Of a stretch of 36,156 nt of DNA, positions 15,280 to 23,456 are shown piece by piece. Position numbers and translations under genes: made by a program. The notes under the pieces were generated by a model, which was not told the origin of the DNA, searched no databases, and worked only from the letters and a program-made list of their open reading frames with translations. The stretch covers positions 1 through 36,156 of the forward strand of contig DATKCK010000111.1 of assembly GCA_035513215.1 (NCBI GenBank). Reading direction: 5' to 3'. Every line of letters begins with the position of its first letter. Positions within the stretch are counted from its first letter, which is position 1. The stretch comes from DATCZB01 sp035513215 (GTDB lineage: Bacteria; Pseudomonadota; Gammaproteobacteria; Steroidobacterales; Rariloculaceae).

Positions 15280-16359
15280 ATGGCCCGTTTCGGCACCGCC
15301 GTTCTCAGCGCCCTGATACTGCTCCTGGCCGGCTGCCGCCCGGCAGAAGACGGTCTCGTCGGCTACCGGCTCGTCGCGATGGCGACGTGGGTGGATCTGA
15401 CGCTGCCGGCCGAGGCCGTCGAGCGCGAGCCCGGGCTCGTCGCAACGATCGAGCAGGAGCTGCGCCGCTTCGAGCGCGACTACTATGCCTGGGGCGACGG
15501 CGAGCTCGCGGCGCTGAATCGAGCGCTGACGGATTCGGGCCGCTTCGAGTCGAGCGCCGCGCTCGCAGCCCTGCTCGCGACCTCGCAGCGACTGGCGCGG
15601 GCGACGGACGGTGCCTTCGACCCCGGCGTCGGCCCGCTCGTCGAGCTCTGGGGATTCCATCAAGGCGAGCGCAGCGACGCCGAGGGCGAGCCGCGCACCG
15701 GCGCGCCCGACGACGAGGCCATCGCCGCGTTACTCGCGGCGTCCGGATCGATCGGCGACCTCGTCATCGAGGCCAATCGGATCTCGGTTGCGCCGTCACG
15801 GGATCGGGGGAATGCGCGCCGCTTCACGCTCGATCTCGGCGGCATCGCCAAGGGCGCGGCCGTCGATCGCGTCGTCGCGCTGCTCGAATCAGCCGGCGTC
15901 GAGGCCGCGCTCGTCAATGCCGGCGGCGACCTGCGCGTCGTCGGGGCACACTCCGACCGTGCCTGGCGCGTCGGCATCGCAGCGCCGCGCGGCGACGGCG
16001 TGCTCGGAGCCATCGAGCTTGAGCCCCACGAGGCCGCGTTCACCTCGGGAGACTACGAGCGCTATTTCGAGCAGGACGGCGAGCGGCTGCACCACATTCT
16101 CGATCCGCGGACGGGGCGCCCCGTCACCCATACCCGGGCGCTGACCGTGATCGCGCGCGACGGTACACTGGCCGACGCCGCGGCGACGGCGCTCTTCGTC
16201 GCGGGACCCGGCTCCTGGCGCGAGATGGCGCGCGCCCTCGGCATCGAGGCCGTTCTGCGCGTCGACGCCTCGGGCGAAATCGAAATGACCGACGCAATGC
16301 GTGACCGGTTTCAGCCCGGGACCGAAGCGGCCTCGGATATACTCGCCGCAGACGACTGA
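15280..16359 (+). CDS. apbE: ApbE-like FAD:protein FMN transferase, lipoprotein
   Basis: A 359-residue periplasmic flavin transferase that covalently attaches FMN to Thr/Ser of target proteins. The signal peptide ends in a lipobox (ILLLAGC), so it is lipid-anchored. Catalytic and FAD/Mg signatures are present: VAMATWVDLTL, FDPGVGPLVELWGF, LDLGGIAKGAAVDRVV, VNAGGDLRVVG, HHILDPRTGRPV and DGTLADAAATALFV. The ATG is 2 bp after the gshB stop, so they are cotranscribed. This gene is not part of the gshB-tonB3-algH block as I recall it in Pseudomonas. No Nqr, Rnf or other obvious flavinylation target lies in the window; the nearest flavoenzyme, the pyrK-like protein, binds FAD non-covalently. Confidence 0.93.
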   Translation: MARFGTAVLSALILLLAGCRPAEDGLVGYRLVAMATWVDLTLPAEAVEREPGLVATIEQELRRFERDYYAWGDGELAALNRALTDSGRFESSAALAALLATSQRLARATDGAFDPGVGPLVELWGFHQGERSDAEGEPRTGAPDDEAIAALLAASGSIGDLVIEANRISVAPSRDRGNARRFTLDLGGIAKGAAVDRVVALLESAGVEAALVNAGGDLRVVGAHSDRAWRVGIAAPRGDGVLGAIELEPHEAAFTSGDYERYFEQDGERLHHILDPRTGRPVTHTRALTVIARDGTLADAAATALFVAGPGSWREMARALGIEAVLRVDASGEIEMTDAMRDRFQPGTEAASDILAADD

Positions 16360-16384
16360 TACGCAACGGAATCTTGGAGGAGCC

Positions 16385-17260
16385 TTGGCTGGTTCCACGG
16401 GACAATACGATCGCCTGAGCTCGACTATTTTTGTTGCGGCGCTGGCGCACGGCATCATCATTCTCGGCGTGACCTTCGCCCCGCCTCTGACCGAAGGCAC
16501 CGAGACGACGGCGCTGAACGTCACGCTGCTGGTCGACACCGAAACGACCAAGGTCGACGCCCGCGAGGCCGAGATCCTGTCCTCGCGCAACCAGGCCGGT
16601 GGCGGCGACGACGAGAGCTTGAGGCCCACGCGCACGCTGACGGCCGCGCACCCGACGAACCAGCAGGGCGAGCCGCTCGGCGTCGATACGCGGACAGCCG
16701 AGGCACTCGCAGCCGCGACGCCGGTCGACCGCCTCGTCAGCCGCAATACGAGCACGCGCCGCGTCGAGGCCGTGCCCGAAACGACGGACCGGCCGGCCCC
16801 GGTGCCGATGACGGCCGCGGCGCTGCTGCAGCAGTCGGCGCCCGAGACGCTGGCCGCCGAGCTCGACACGAGGGTCGCAAACGGCTCGCGCGAGGATACC
16901 GAAATCGACTCGCCGGCTACGCGCGAGTCGGCGCTCGCCGCCTACATCGTCGGCTGGCGGCAACGCGTCGAGCGCGTCGGCACGGCGAATTTTCCGGCCG
17001 CGTTCCGCGATCGCGGCGCCGCAACGCGGCCGGTCGTCGAGGTCACGATCGACGCCGAAGGCGGGCTTCGCGCCGCGGTCCTGCTTCGCTCGTCGGGCGA
17101 CGCCGTTCTCGATCAGGCCGCGCTCGAGATTCTCGGTCTCGCCGGGCCGTTCGATCCGCTGCCCGAGGCCATCCTGGCCGACGCCAGCGTCGTCCGGTTT
17201 GCCTACGAGTGGCATTTCTCGAACGGAGGGCAAGGCCGCCTCGAGAGTACGGTAAGATGA
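16385..17260 (+). CDS. TonB-like energy transducer, TonB3-type
   Basis: A 291-residue inner-membrane protein with one N-terminal membrane segment (IFVAALAHGIIILGVTF), a long polar periplasmic spacer, and a C-terminal TonB domain (VVEVTIDAEGGLRAAVLLRSSGDAVLDQAALEIL). The start is uncertain: an in-frame ATG lies 84 bp upstream inside apbE, but TTG at 16385 has a GGAGG 4 bp before it and gives a sensible membrane topology. It lacks the Pro-Glu/Pro-Lys repeats of classical TonB. The gene sits between gshB/apbE and algH as tonB3 does in P. aeruginosa, where tonB3 is needed for twitching motility. A role with the neighbouring pilus genes is therefore plausible but inferred. Confidence 0.85.
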   Translation: MAGSTGQYDRLSSTIFVAALAHGIIILGVTFAPPLTEGTETTALNVTLLVDTETTKVDAREAEILSSRNQAGGGDDESLRPTRTLTAAHPTNQQGEPLGVDTRTAEALAAATPVDRLVSRNTSTRRVEAVPETTDRPAPVPMTAAALLQQSAPETLAAELDTRVANGSREDTEIDSPATRESALAAYIVGWRQRVERVGTANFPAAFRDRGAATRPVVEVTIDAEGGLRAAVLLRSSGDAVLDQAALEILGLAGPFDPLPEAILADASVVRFAYEWHFSNGGQGRLESTVR

Positions 17261-17300
17261 GGCCGCCCATAGGCGGATCATCATCAGGTACCCGAATTCG

Positions 17301-17855
17301 ATGAGCTCACTCGAAGGCCAGCTCCTGATCGCGATGCCCGGGATGCGCGACCCGAACTTCAGCGAGACGGTCACGTTCATCTGCAAGCACGACGCCGACG
17401 GCGCGATCGGCATCGTCGTCAACCGCCCTTCCGACATGTCGCTCGGGGACGTCTGCCGTCAGCTCGATCTGGAAAGCCGGCTCGGCGCCGACGCCGACCA
17501 GCCCGTCATGAACGGCGGGCCCGTGCATCCCGATCGCGGCTTCGTGCTGCACACGTCGGAGCATCCTTTCGATTCGACCTTCGACCAGAAGTCCAGCATC
17601 AAGGTCACGGTCTCGCAGGACATCCTGAAGGCCATTGCTGAGGGCACGGGACCGAAACCGGCGCTGGTCGCGCTCGGCTACGCCGGCTGGGCCGCCGGCC
17701 AGCTCGAATCGGAGATCGCGGCGAACGCCTGGCTCAGTGTCCCGGCCTCGCCGGCGGTCCTGTTCGATACGCCGATCGAGCAGCGCTGGCGGGCGGCGGC
17801 CGGGCTGCTCGGCGTCGATATCCGCCAGGTCACGAGCTACGCCGGGCATGCCTGA
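17301..17855 (+). CDS. algH: AlgH/YqgE family protein (UPF0301)
   Basis: A 184-residue conserved protein. Diagnostic segments are LEGQLLIAMPGMRDPNFSE, VTFICKHDADGAIGIVVNRP, the MNGGPVHPDRGFVLH turn and ALGYAGWAAGQLESEI. The biochemical function of the family is unsettled; in Pseudomonas it was described as a regulator of alginate synthesis and related processes. The reading frame overlaps ruvX by 8 bp, a conserved arrangement (yqgE-yqgF), so the two are translationally coupled. Confidence 0.94.
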   Translation: MSSLEGQLLIAMPGMRDPNFSETVTFICKHDADGAIGIVVNRPSDMSLGDVCRQLDLESRLGADADQPVMNGGPVHPDRGFVLHTSEHPFDSTFDQKSSIKVTVSQDILKAIAEGTGPKPALVALGYAGWAAGQLESEIAANAWLSVPASPAVLFDTPIEQRWRAAAGLLGVDIRQVTSYAGHA

Positions 17856-18279
17856 GGCCCGTCGGCTGCTGCTCGCATTCGACTACGGACTCAAACGCAT
17901 CGGCGTCGCCACCGGGAATCGGCTGACCGGGACGGCGTCTCCGCTCACGACCCTTAAAGCCGCGGGCGGGCCACCCTGGAAGGAAATCGACGCCCTCGTC
18001 ACGGAGTGGCGCCCGGACCTGATCATCGTCGGCCGGCCTGGCGCCGACGCCGATGCGAGGCTGCTCGAATCGCTCGACGACTTCGTCGCAGGCTTGAGCG
18101 AGCGTTACGCGCTCGAGATCGAGCAGGTCGACGAGAGCTTCACGTCGGCGGCGGCCGAATCCGCGTTGCGCGAGGATCGGCGCGACGGCATTTTGCAGCG
18201 GCGCGTGACGCGCGCTGAGATCGATCGGCGCGCGGCCTGCCTGATCGCCGAACAATGGATGAACCAATCGCTTGAGTGA
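17848..18279 (+). CDS. ruvX: YqgF/RuvX, putative Holliday junction resolvase / pre-16S rRNA nuclease
   Basis: A 143-residue RNase H-fold protein. Catalytic acidic positions are visible in LLAFDYGLKRIGVATG, in EIEQVDESFTS and in RAEIDRRAACLIAEQWM near the C-terminus. In E. coli YqgF is needed for 16S rRNA 5' end maturation. The ATG at 17848 overlaps the end of algH by 8 bp; the last codons overlap the TTG of pyrB by 8 bp. Pseudomonas has pyrR between ruvX and pyrB; here it is absent. Confidence 0.94.
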   Translation: MPEARRLLLAFDYGLKRIGVATGNRLTGTASPLTTLKAAGGPPWKEIDALVTEWRPDLIIVGRPGADADARLLESLDDFVAGLSERYALEIEQVDESFTSAAAESALREDRRDGILQRRVTRAEIDRRAACLIAEQWMNQSLE

Positions 18280-19243
18280 GATTGAGCAAATCGATGACGC
18301 CGGCCGTCTGCGTCATTTGCTGTCGCTCGAGGGCCTCGAACGCCGGCGCATCGAAAGCATCATCGACCAGGCTCACCGCTATTTGACACCGATCGGCGCG
18401 CCGCCCGCGCGCGACACGATTCTCGAGGGCGTTACCGTCGTCAACCTCTTCTTCGAGCCGAGCACGAGAACGCGGGCCTCGTTCGAGCTCGCGGCGAGGC
18501 GGCTCAGCGCCGACGTCCTGAGCCTCGACGTCAACACGTCTTCGCGCGCCAAGGGCGAGAGCGTCATCGACACGATCTACACGCTCGAAGCCATGCAGGC
18601 CGATATCTTCGTCGTCCGCGACGCGAGCACGGGCGTGCCGGCCAGCATCGCGCGCCACGTCGCGCCGCACATCTCGGTTCTGAACGCCGGCGAATCCGAC
18701 GTATCGCATCCGACGCAGGGGCTGCTCGACCTGATGACGATACAGCTCGAAAAGGGCGATCCGGCCAGGCTCACGGTCGCGATCGTCGGCGACATTCGCC
18801 ACTCGCGAGTCGCGCGCTCGGCTTACGAGGCGCTGATGCACTTCGAGGTCGGCGAGCTCCGACTCGTCGGGCCGGCCGAGCTGCTTCCGGATCAAGCGCT
18901 CTTCGCCGGCGCCTCGCGCGAGACGAATCTCGATAAGGGCATCGCGGGCGCCGACGTCGTCATGGCGCTGCGCATCCAGAAGGAGCGCTTCGCGCAGATG
19001 TCCGAGATCCCGGATCCGCAGGAGTACTTCCGCCGCTACGGCCTGACCGAGGAGCGTCTCCAGGCGGCTCGCGACGATGTGATCGTCATGCACCCGGGCC
19101 CGATGAATCGCGGCGTCGAGATCGACAGCGCGACAGCCGACGGCAAGCGCTCGGTGATTCGCCGCCAGGTTACCTGCGGGACGGCCGTGCGCATGGCCGT
19201 CCTCGTCCAGGTGTCCGAGCACATCCGCGCGGGCCACGGCTGA
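18272..19243 (+). CDS. pyrB: Aspartate carbamoyltransferase catalytic subunit
   Basis: A 323-residue enzyme that condenses carbamoyl phosphate and aspartate in pyrimidine synthesis. Signatures: FFEPSTRTRASFE with the carbamoyl phosphate loop STRTR (64-68), the SSRAKGES loop, SHPTQGLLDLMTI, VAIVGDIRHSRVARS and HPGPMNRGVEI. The start is a TTG overlapping the ruvX stop region by 8 bp; no better start exists nearby. No pyrI is present and the inactive pyrC' partner that normally follows pyrB in Pseudomonas-type complexes is missing; a pyrK-like gene follows instead, with stop and start sharing one base. Confidence 0.95.
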   Translation: MSEIEQIDDAGRLRHLLSLEGLERRRIESIIDQAHRYLTPIGAPPARDTILEGVTVVNLFFEPSTRTRASFELAARRLSADVLSLDVNTSSRAKGESVIDTIYTLEAMQADIFVVRDASTGVPASIARHVAPHISVLNAGESDVSHPTQGLLDLMTIQLEKGDPARLTVAIVGDIRHSRVARSAYEALMHFEVGELRLVGPAELLPDQALFAGASRETNLDKGIAGADVVMALRIQKERFAQMSEIPDPQEYFRRYGLTEERLQAARDDVIVMHPGPMNRGVEIDSATADGKRSVIRRQVTCGTAVRMAVLVQVSEHIRAGHG

Positions 19244-20151
19244 TGTCCCAGCGCGAGACGATCTTGCTGAGCGAGAGCGAGGTGCTCGCGCAGTCGCGTC
19301 ACGCCGGCGACCAGTACCTGCTCAGGGTGCGCGCGAGAGAAGCGGCAAGGACGGCCGCGCCGGGCAGCTTCGCCCATATCCGCTGCGACAAGGCGATTCC
19401 GCTCAGGCGCCCGCTTTCGATCATGGACGCCGACCCCGAGGCCGGCTGGCTCGATTTCCTCTACCGGCCCCTCGGTCCGGGACTCGCGAGCCTCGCCGCG
19501 AAAGAACCGGGCGATCGCGTCAGCGTGCTCGCCCCGATCGGCAACGGCTTCGGCTTCGATCCGGCGCGACCGCGCATCGTCGCGATCGGCGGCGGCGTCG
19601 GCATACCGCCGATGATCTTCGTCGCCCGCAAGCTTCGCGGCGACGCCCGGTTCATGCCGCTCGTGCTGATGGGCTCCGAGGTGCCGTTCCCGTTCGCGCT
19701 GACGGCGCCGCGCGAGTCCGAGACCTGGCCCGACGCGACGACGGCCAGCCTCAGCGTGCTCGAGGAATGGCACGTGCCCTCGAGGATCGCGAGCAACTCC
19801 GGGCTCGCTGGCGCCTACCACGGCCACGTCACGGAGCTCGCGCGTCACGAGCTCGCGCGCCTCGACGCGGCAGCGCTCGCTGAGACGGCGCTTCTCGCCT
19901 GCGGGCCGGAACCGATGCTCGAAGCCGCCGCCGCTCTCGCGCGCGACTTCGACCTACCCTGCCAGCTCGCCGTCGAGGAGTTCATGGCCTGCGGCGTCGG
20001 CGGCTGCGCCGGCTGCACGATCCGCATCCAAACCCCCGATGGCCTCGCCATGAAACGCGTCTGCGTCGACGGCCCCGTCTTCGACTCGCGCGCCGTCTAC
20101 CCGGAGTTGGGATCGAAGACGGGGTCAGACCCCATTCAGGTTTCTCGCTGA
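19243..20151 (+). CDS. PyrK-like FAD/2Fe-2S electron transfer subunit of dihydroorotate dehydrogenase
   Basis: A 302-residue ferredoxin-reductase-type protein. It has the FAD-binding RPLSIMD motif, the nucleotide-binding GGGVGIPPM loop, LLACGPEPML, and a C-terminal 2Fe-2S cluster site of the pattern C-x4-C-x2-C-x15-C (ACGVGGCAGC then KRVC). This is the layout of PyrK, which passes electrons from the PyrD FMN to NAD. No pyrD is in the window, so its partner is unknown. The ATG overlaps the pyrB stop by one base. The last residues (about SDPIQVSR) and the stop codon are encoded by the palindromic repeat at 20122-20174, so the original C-terminus was probably replaced when the repeat arrived. 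Another oxidoreductase subunit of this family remains possible. Confidence 0.83.
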   Translation: MSQRETILLSESEVLAQSRHAGDQYLLRVRAREAARTAAPGSFAHIRCDKAIPLRRPLSIMDADPEAGWLDFLYRPLGPGLASLAAKEPGDRVSVLAPIGNGFGFDPARPRIVAIGGGVGIPPMIFVARKLRGDARFMPLVLMGSEVPFPFALTAPRESETWPDATTASLSVLEEWHVPSRIASNSGLAGAYHGHVTELARHELARLDAAALAETALLACGPEPMLEAAAALARDFDLPCQLAVEEFMACGVGGCAGCTIRIQTPDGLAMKRVCVDGPVFDSRAVYPELGSKTGSDPIQVSR

Positions 20152-20174
20152 GAAACCTGAATGGGGTCTGACCC
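20122..20174. repeat. Long perfect palindrome, copy 1 (REP/REPIN-like)
   Basis: Perfect 25-bp arms (20122-20146 and 20150-20174) around a 3-base loop. Each arm holds a smaller palindrome of the form GGGTC-A-GACCC, so each half can also fold alone, as in paired REP elements. A near-identical copy lies at 24829-24895. The stop codon of the pyrK-like gene falls in the loop (20149-20151), and the convergent permease gene ends 4 bp beyond the right arm, so the hairpin may act as a two-way terminator. There is no T-tract. Confidence 0.9.
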
Positions 20175-20177
20175 GCC

Positions 20178-21389
20178 TCAAACGGTTCGGGTGGCGACGG
20201 CCGGCGGGACCCTGGCGGCGCGCCGCGCCGGAAACAGCACCGCGAGCAGGCTGATCGCCACGAGCCCGATCATCGTGATGGGCAGCCAGTACCACGAGAA
20301 CCGCGGCACGCTGAACGACTCGACGAGCCAGAAGTTGATCGCGACAGCGAGCACGGTGCCGAACCCGACACCGATGACGGTAAAGAGGAGGTTCTCGGCC
20401 AGGAAGTAGCGCAGGATCTGCCGGCGCGACGCGCCGAGCGCGCGGCGCGTTCCGATCTGCTTGATGCGGCGCGTGACATTGAAGCTCGTGAGCCCGGCGA
20501 CGCCGAGCGACGTGATCGAGACGAGCACGACCACGGTGAAGACGAGAATATTGACGAGCGCGCCGTTGGCGTCGAGTGTCCGGCCCCGCGTCTGATCCAT
20601 CGTCAGCATGTTCTGGATGATGCGCTCGGCATCGCTCGCCGCAAGCCTCGTCTCGATATCGGGCATGATCTGATCGCGGCGGCCGGGCTCCGCCCGGATC
20701 AGATACAGATGCGACTGCCCGAGGAGCTGTCGCGGCACAAGAATCGCGCGCTCGCGAACGAGCTCCCAGCCCGGCCAGGGCGCGGCGAGCCGCTCGACGA
20801 CGCCGGTCACGGTCATCGGCTCGTTCTGATCGATATAGACCGTCTCGCCGACGCCGTAGGTCGGATCGCCGGGAAAAATCGCCTCGGCTACCGCCTTCGA
20901 GACGATGACCTTGCTCGGCCAGTTCGAGGCTGCATCGTTCCAGACCACATCCTCGTGCAGAAAGCCCGTGCCGGCGATGAGCTCGACGCCGAGCGCATCG
21001 ACGCCATGCTCGTCGACCATATAGACGGAAGTGAGGACCTGCTCGACGCCCTCCTCCGGAGCGGTTGCGAGCCCCATCGACCAGCCCCCGCCCGAGATCG
21101 GCACGGAATTCGTCTGCACGGCGGCCGCGACGCCCGGCGTTGCGCGTATCTGCCGCAGATCTTCCTCGATGATGAGTCGCGCATCGACGTCGTCGTCGTA
21201 GGCCGAGCTTCTGAGATGAAAGATATTGTCCTCGTCGATGCCGCTCGGCGTTGCCAGCAGCTTCGCGTTCTCCTCGACGATGCCGACCGAGTTGATGATC
21301 AGCGTCATCGTGAAAGCGATTTGCAGCACGATCAGCACGATGCCCGTCTTGTTTCGCATCGATGCGCGCCAGATCGGTCCGAATTCCAT
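20178..21389 (-). CDS. MacB-like ABC transporter permease (second permease)
   Basis: A 403-residue inner-membrane protein of the MacB/FtsX family: an N-terminal membrane segment (IVLIVLQIAFTMTLIINSVGI), a periplasmic MacB-PCD-like domain of about 230 residues (with VVSKAVAEAIFPGDPTYGVGETV), then three C-terminal segments with the FtsX-type cytoplasmic loop RRIKQIGTRRALGASRRQILRYFLAE written as QIGTRRALGASRR. It has no ATPase domain. It is the last gene of the exporter operon, 17 bp after the first permease, and ends 4 bp from palindrome copy 1. The two permeases probably form a heterodimer with the shared ATPase. Substrate unknown. Confidence 0.88.
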   Translation of the reverse strand: MEFGPIWRASMRNKTGIVLIVLQIAFTMTLIINSVGIVEENAKLLATPSGIDEDNIFHLRSSAYDDDVDARLIIEEDLRQIRATPGVAAAVQTNSVPISGGGWSMGLATAPEEGVEQVLTSVYMVDEHGVDALGVELIAGTGFLHEDVVWNDAASNWPSKVIVSKAVAEAIFPGDPTYGVGETVYIDQNEPMTVTGVVERLAAPWPGWELVRERAILVPRQLLGQSHLYLIRAEPGRRDQIMPDIETRLAASDAERIIQNMLTMDQTRGRTLDANGALVNILVFTVVVLVSITSLGVAGLTSFNVTRRIKQIGTRRALGASRRQILRYFLAENLLFTVIGVGFGTVLAVAINFWLVESFSVPRFSWYWLPITMIGLVAISLLAVLFPARRAARVPPAVATRTV

Positions 21390-21406
21390 CGTCTTCCCTC
21401 GTAAGC

Positions 21407-22762
21407 TCAGTTCGCCTTAAGGTGCGCGGCGGGCTGCACGTTGCAGGCCCGCCAGGTCGGATAAATCGAAGTGATCAGGCTCGCGACGACGGCAAGCACG
21501 ACGGCGACCAGCGCCATTTTCCAGTCCATCTGGAGAAACGCGCCGAGATCGTCCTCGAATTGGCCGTCGATGCCCTTGAGGCCGAGCCAGGTCAGGCCGA
21601 GGCCGAGCACGCCGCCGGCGGCACCGATGACGCCGGCCTCGACGAGATACTGCTGAAACAGCGTGCGCCGACTCGCGCCGAGCGCGCGCCGTATGCCGAT
21701 CTCGTTGGCCTTGCCGAGAAACTTGGCGAGCAGCAGCCCGAGCGTATTGAGCAGGCAGACCGCGAGAAAGATGACGGACAGCCCAAGCAGCACCTGCGCC
21801 TCGGTCGGAACGCTACCGATCTCGCGCTGCAGATCCATTAGCGGCGTAGCGTGATTATTGAGCGGGCGCGGGAAGCGCCCGAGCTCCTTCTGTCCGTTCA
21901 CGTAGGCATCGAGAAAGCTCGTGTAGTCTTCGCGTTCCGCCGTGTCGCGAAACTCTGCCCAGAACTGAATCCAGATGCACTCGGACGCAAGCAGGGCGCG
22001 GAGGCCGTCGCCCTCGAGCGGCTTCCAGCAATTCGTATTGCCGCGGCGCGGCACCTCGGCGGCGACGATGAGGCTCCACGGCACGAACATGTCCTCGATC
22101 TCGCTGCCCGGCCCTCCGCCCGACGCCATGTCGTAGAAGCGGATCGACGGCTGCCACTCGTCGAGCACGCCGACGACACGGTAGACGCGCCCGGACAGCG
22201 TCAGCGTCTCGCCGACCGAGTCGCGCCCGCCGAAGATCCGGTCGTTGACATCGGTGCCGAGGACAACGACCTGCTCGGCCGCGGCGTCGGCCTCGTCACT
22301 CCAGCCGCCGCCGTAGCGAAACGGCACGTCGAAAAGCGCGAAGAAGTCGGCCGTCGTAGCGCGCACGTCGACGAAAAACGGCTTCTCGTCGCGGCGGTCG
22401 GACTCGACGGCGAGCGACGCGCCCGACATCGCAGCCTGCCGGAACGCGCGTTTCTCCTCGAGCAGGGCCGTCGCATCGACATAAGTCAGCTGTGGCGGCG
22501 GCCTGTCGCCGCCCTGCCACGACTGGTCCGGGCTCCAACTATCGAGCCGGATGTAGTGCAGCACGTCGCTCTTGTGCGGAATCGGGTCGGCCGCGAACCG
22601 GTAATTGACCGTGACCATCGACATGCACGCGCCGATGCCGATTCCGATCGCTGCCACCATGAGCCCGCTCAAGACGGGATTGCGCCTGATGTTGCGCAGC
22701 GCGAGCCCGAGGTTGTAGCTGAAGAGCTCGAGCCCGTCCGCGAGCCGGGAGGCGACTCTCAC
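21407..22762 (-). CDS. MacB-like ABC transporter permease (first permease)
   Basis: A 451-residue FtsX/MacB-type permease. It has an N-terminal segment (NPVLSGLMVAAIGIGIGACMS), a large periplasmic domain of about 290 residues with VVVLGTDVNDRIFGG, and three C-terminal membrane segments with the coupling-helix motif EIGIRRALGASRRTLFQQY. The start is a GTG that overlaps the ATPase stop (GTGA). It resembles the second permease at the membrane ends but has a larger periplasmic insert, so they are ancient paralogues rather than a recent duplication. Confidence 0.88.
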   Translation of the reverse strand: MRVASRLADGLELFSYNLGLALRNIRRNPVLSGLMVAAIGIGIGACMSMVTVNYRFAADPIPHKSDVLHYIRLDSWSPDQSWQGGDRPPPQLTYVDATALLEEKRAFRQAAMSGASLAVESDRRDEKPFFVDVRATTADFFALFDVPFRYGGGWSDEADAAAEQVVVLGTDVNDRIFGGRDSVGETLTLSGRVYRVVGVLDEWQPSIRFYDMASGGGPGSEIEDMFVPWSLIVAAEVPRRGNTNCWKPLEGDGLRALLASECIWIQFWAEFRDTAEREDYTSFLDAYVNGQKELGRFPRPLNNHATPLMDLQREIGSVPTEAQVLLGLSVIFLAVCLLNTLGLLLAKFLGKANEIGIRRALGASRRTLFQQYLVEAGVIGAAGGVLGLGLTWLGLKGIDGQFEDDLGAFLQMDWKMALVAVVLAVVASLITSIYPTWRACNVQPAAHLKAN

Positions 22763-23439
22763 GGCGCGGTCTCCGCCCCGTTCAGGATGACCCCGTCCTT
22801 GAGATGGACCTGCCGCCTGGCATGCGCGGCGAGCGTGGGATCGTGCGTGACGATGATGATCGTCGTGCCGGCCTTGTTGATCTCCTGGAGCAGATCGAGG
22901 ACGCCCTCGGCCATCTGCGAATCCAGATTACCGGTCGGCTCGTCGGCGAGCAGGAATCGAGGCTCGCCCGCGAGCGCCCGCGCGATGCCGACACGTTGCT
23001 GCTGACCGCCCGAAAGCTGCGAGGGCAGGTGCTTCGGCCGGCCGGCGAGACCGACGCGCTGGAGCGCGGCCTCGATCCGGCTGCGTCGCTCGCTGGCGGA
23101 AAAACCGCGGTAACGCAGCGGCACGTCGACGTTGTCGAATACGTTGAGGTCGGGAATCAGATTGAAGTTCTGAAAGATGAAGCCGATCTTCTCGTTCCGA
23201 AGCCGCGACAGCTCGCGGTCCTTAAGCTCCGAGACGTCGACGCCATCGAGCCGGTAAAGCCCCGTGTCGAAGCTCTCGAGCAACCCGGCAACGTTCAGGA
23301 ACGTCGTCTTGCCCGATCCCGACGGGCCCGTGACGGCGACGAACTCGCCCTCGTCGATGTCGAGCGAGAAGTCGCGCAGGGCATGCGTTTCGACGAGCTC
23401 CGCCCGGAAGGTCTTGGAAATGTCATGCATTCTCAGCAT
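22759..23439 (-). CDS. MacB/LolD-type ABC transporter ATP-binding protein
   Basis: A 226-residue ATPase that powers the two permeases. Walker A GPSGSGKT (38-45), Q-loop in IGFIFQNFNLIPDLNV, signature LSGGQQQ (142-148), Walker B FLLADEPTG (162-170) and the switch His of VTHDPT are all intact. The sequence is of the MacB/LolD/FtsE class, which drives mechanotransmission across the periplasm rather than transport through the membrane. It lies 17 bp downstream of the adaptor gene and overlaps the first permease. Confidence 0.93.
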   Translation of the reverse strand: MLRMHDISKTFRAELVETHALRDFSLDIDEGEFVAVTGPSGSGKTTFLNVAGLLESFDTGLYRLDGVDVSELKDRELSRLRNEKIGFIFQNFNLIPDLNVFDNVDVPLRYRGFSASERRSRIEAALQRVGLAGRPKHLPSQLSGGQQQRVGIARALAGEPRFLLADEPTGNLDSQMAEGVLDLLQEINKAGTTIIIVTHDPTLAAHARRQVHLKDGVILNGAETAP

Positions 23440-23456
23440 GGCTGCTCCCTACGCGC

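Noticed and set aside
17264..17278. Small GC hairpin between the tonB-like gene and algH
   Set aside because: Short stem with no T-tract and close operon spacing; chance occurrence is likely.
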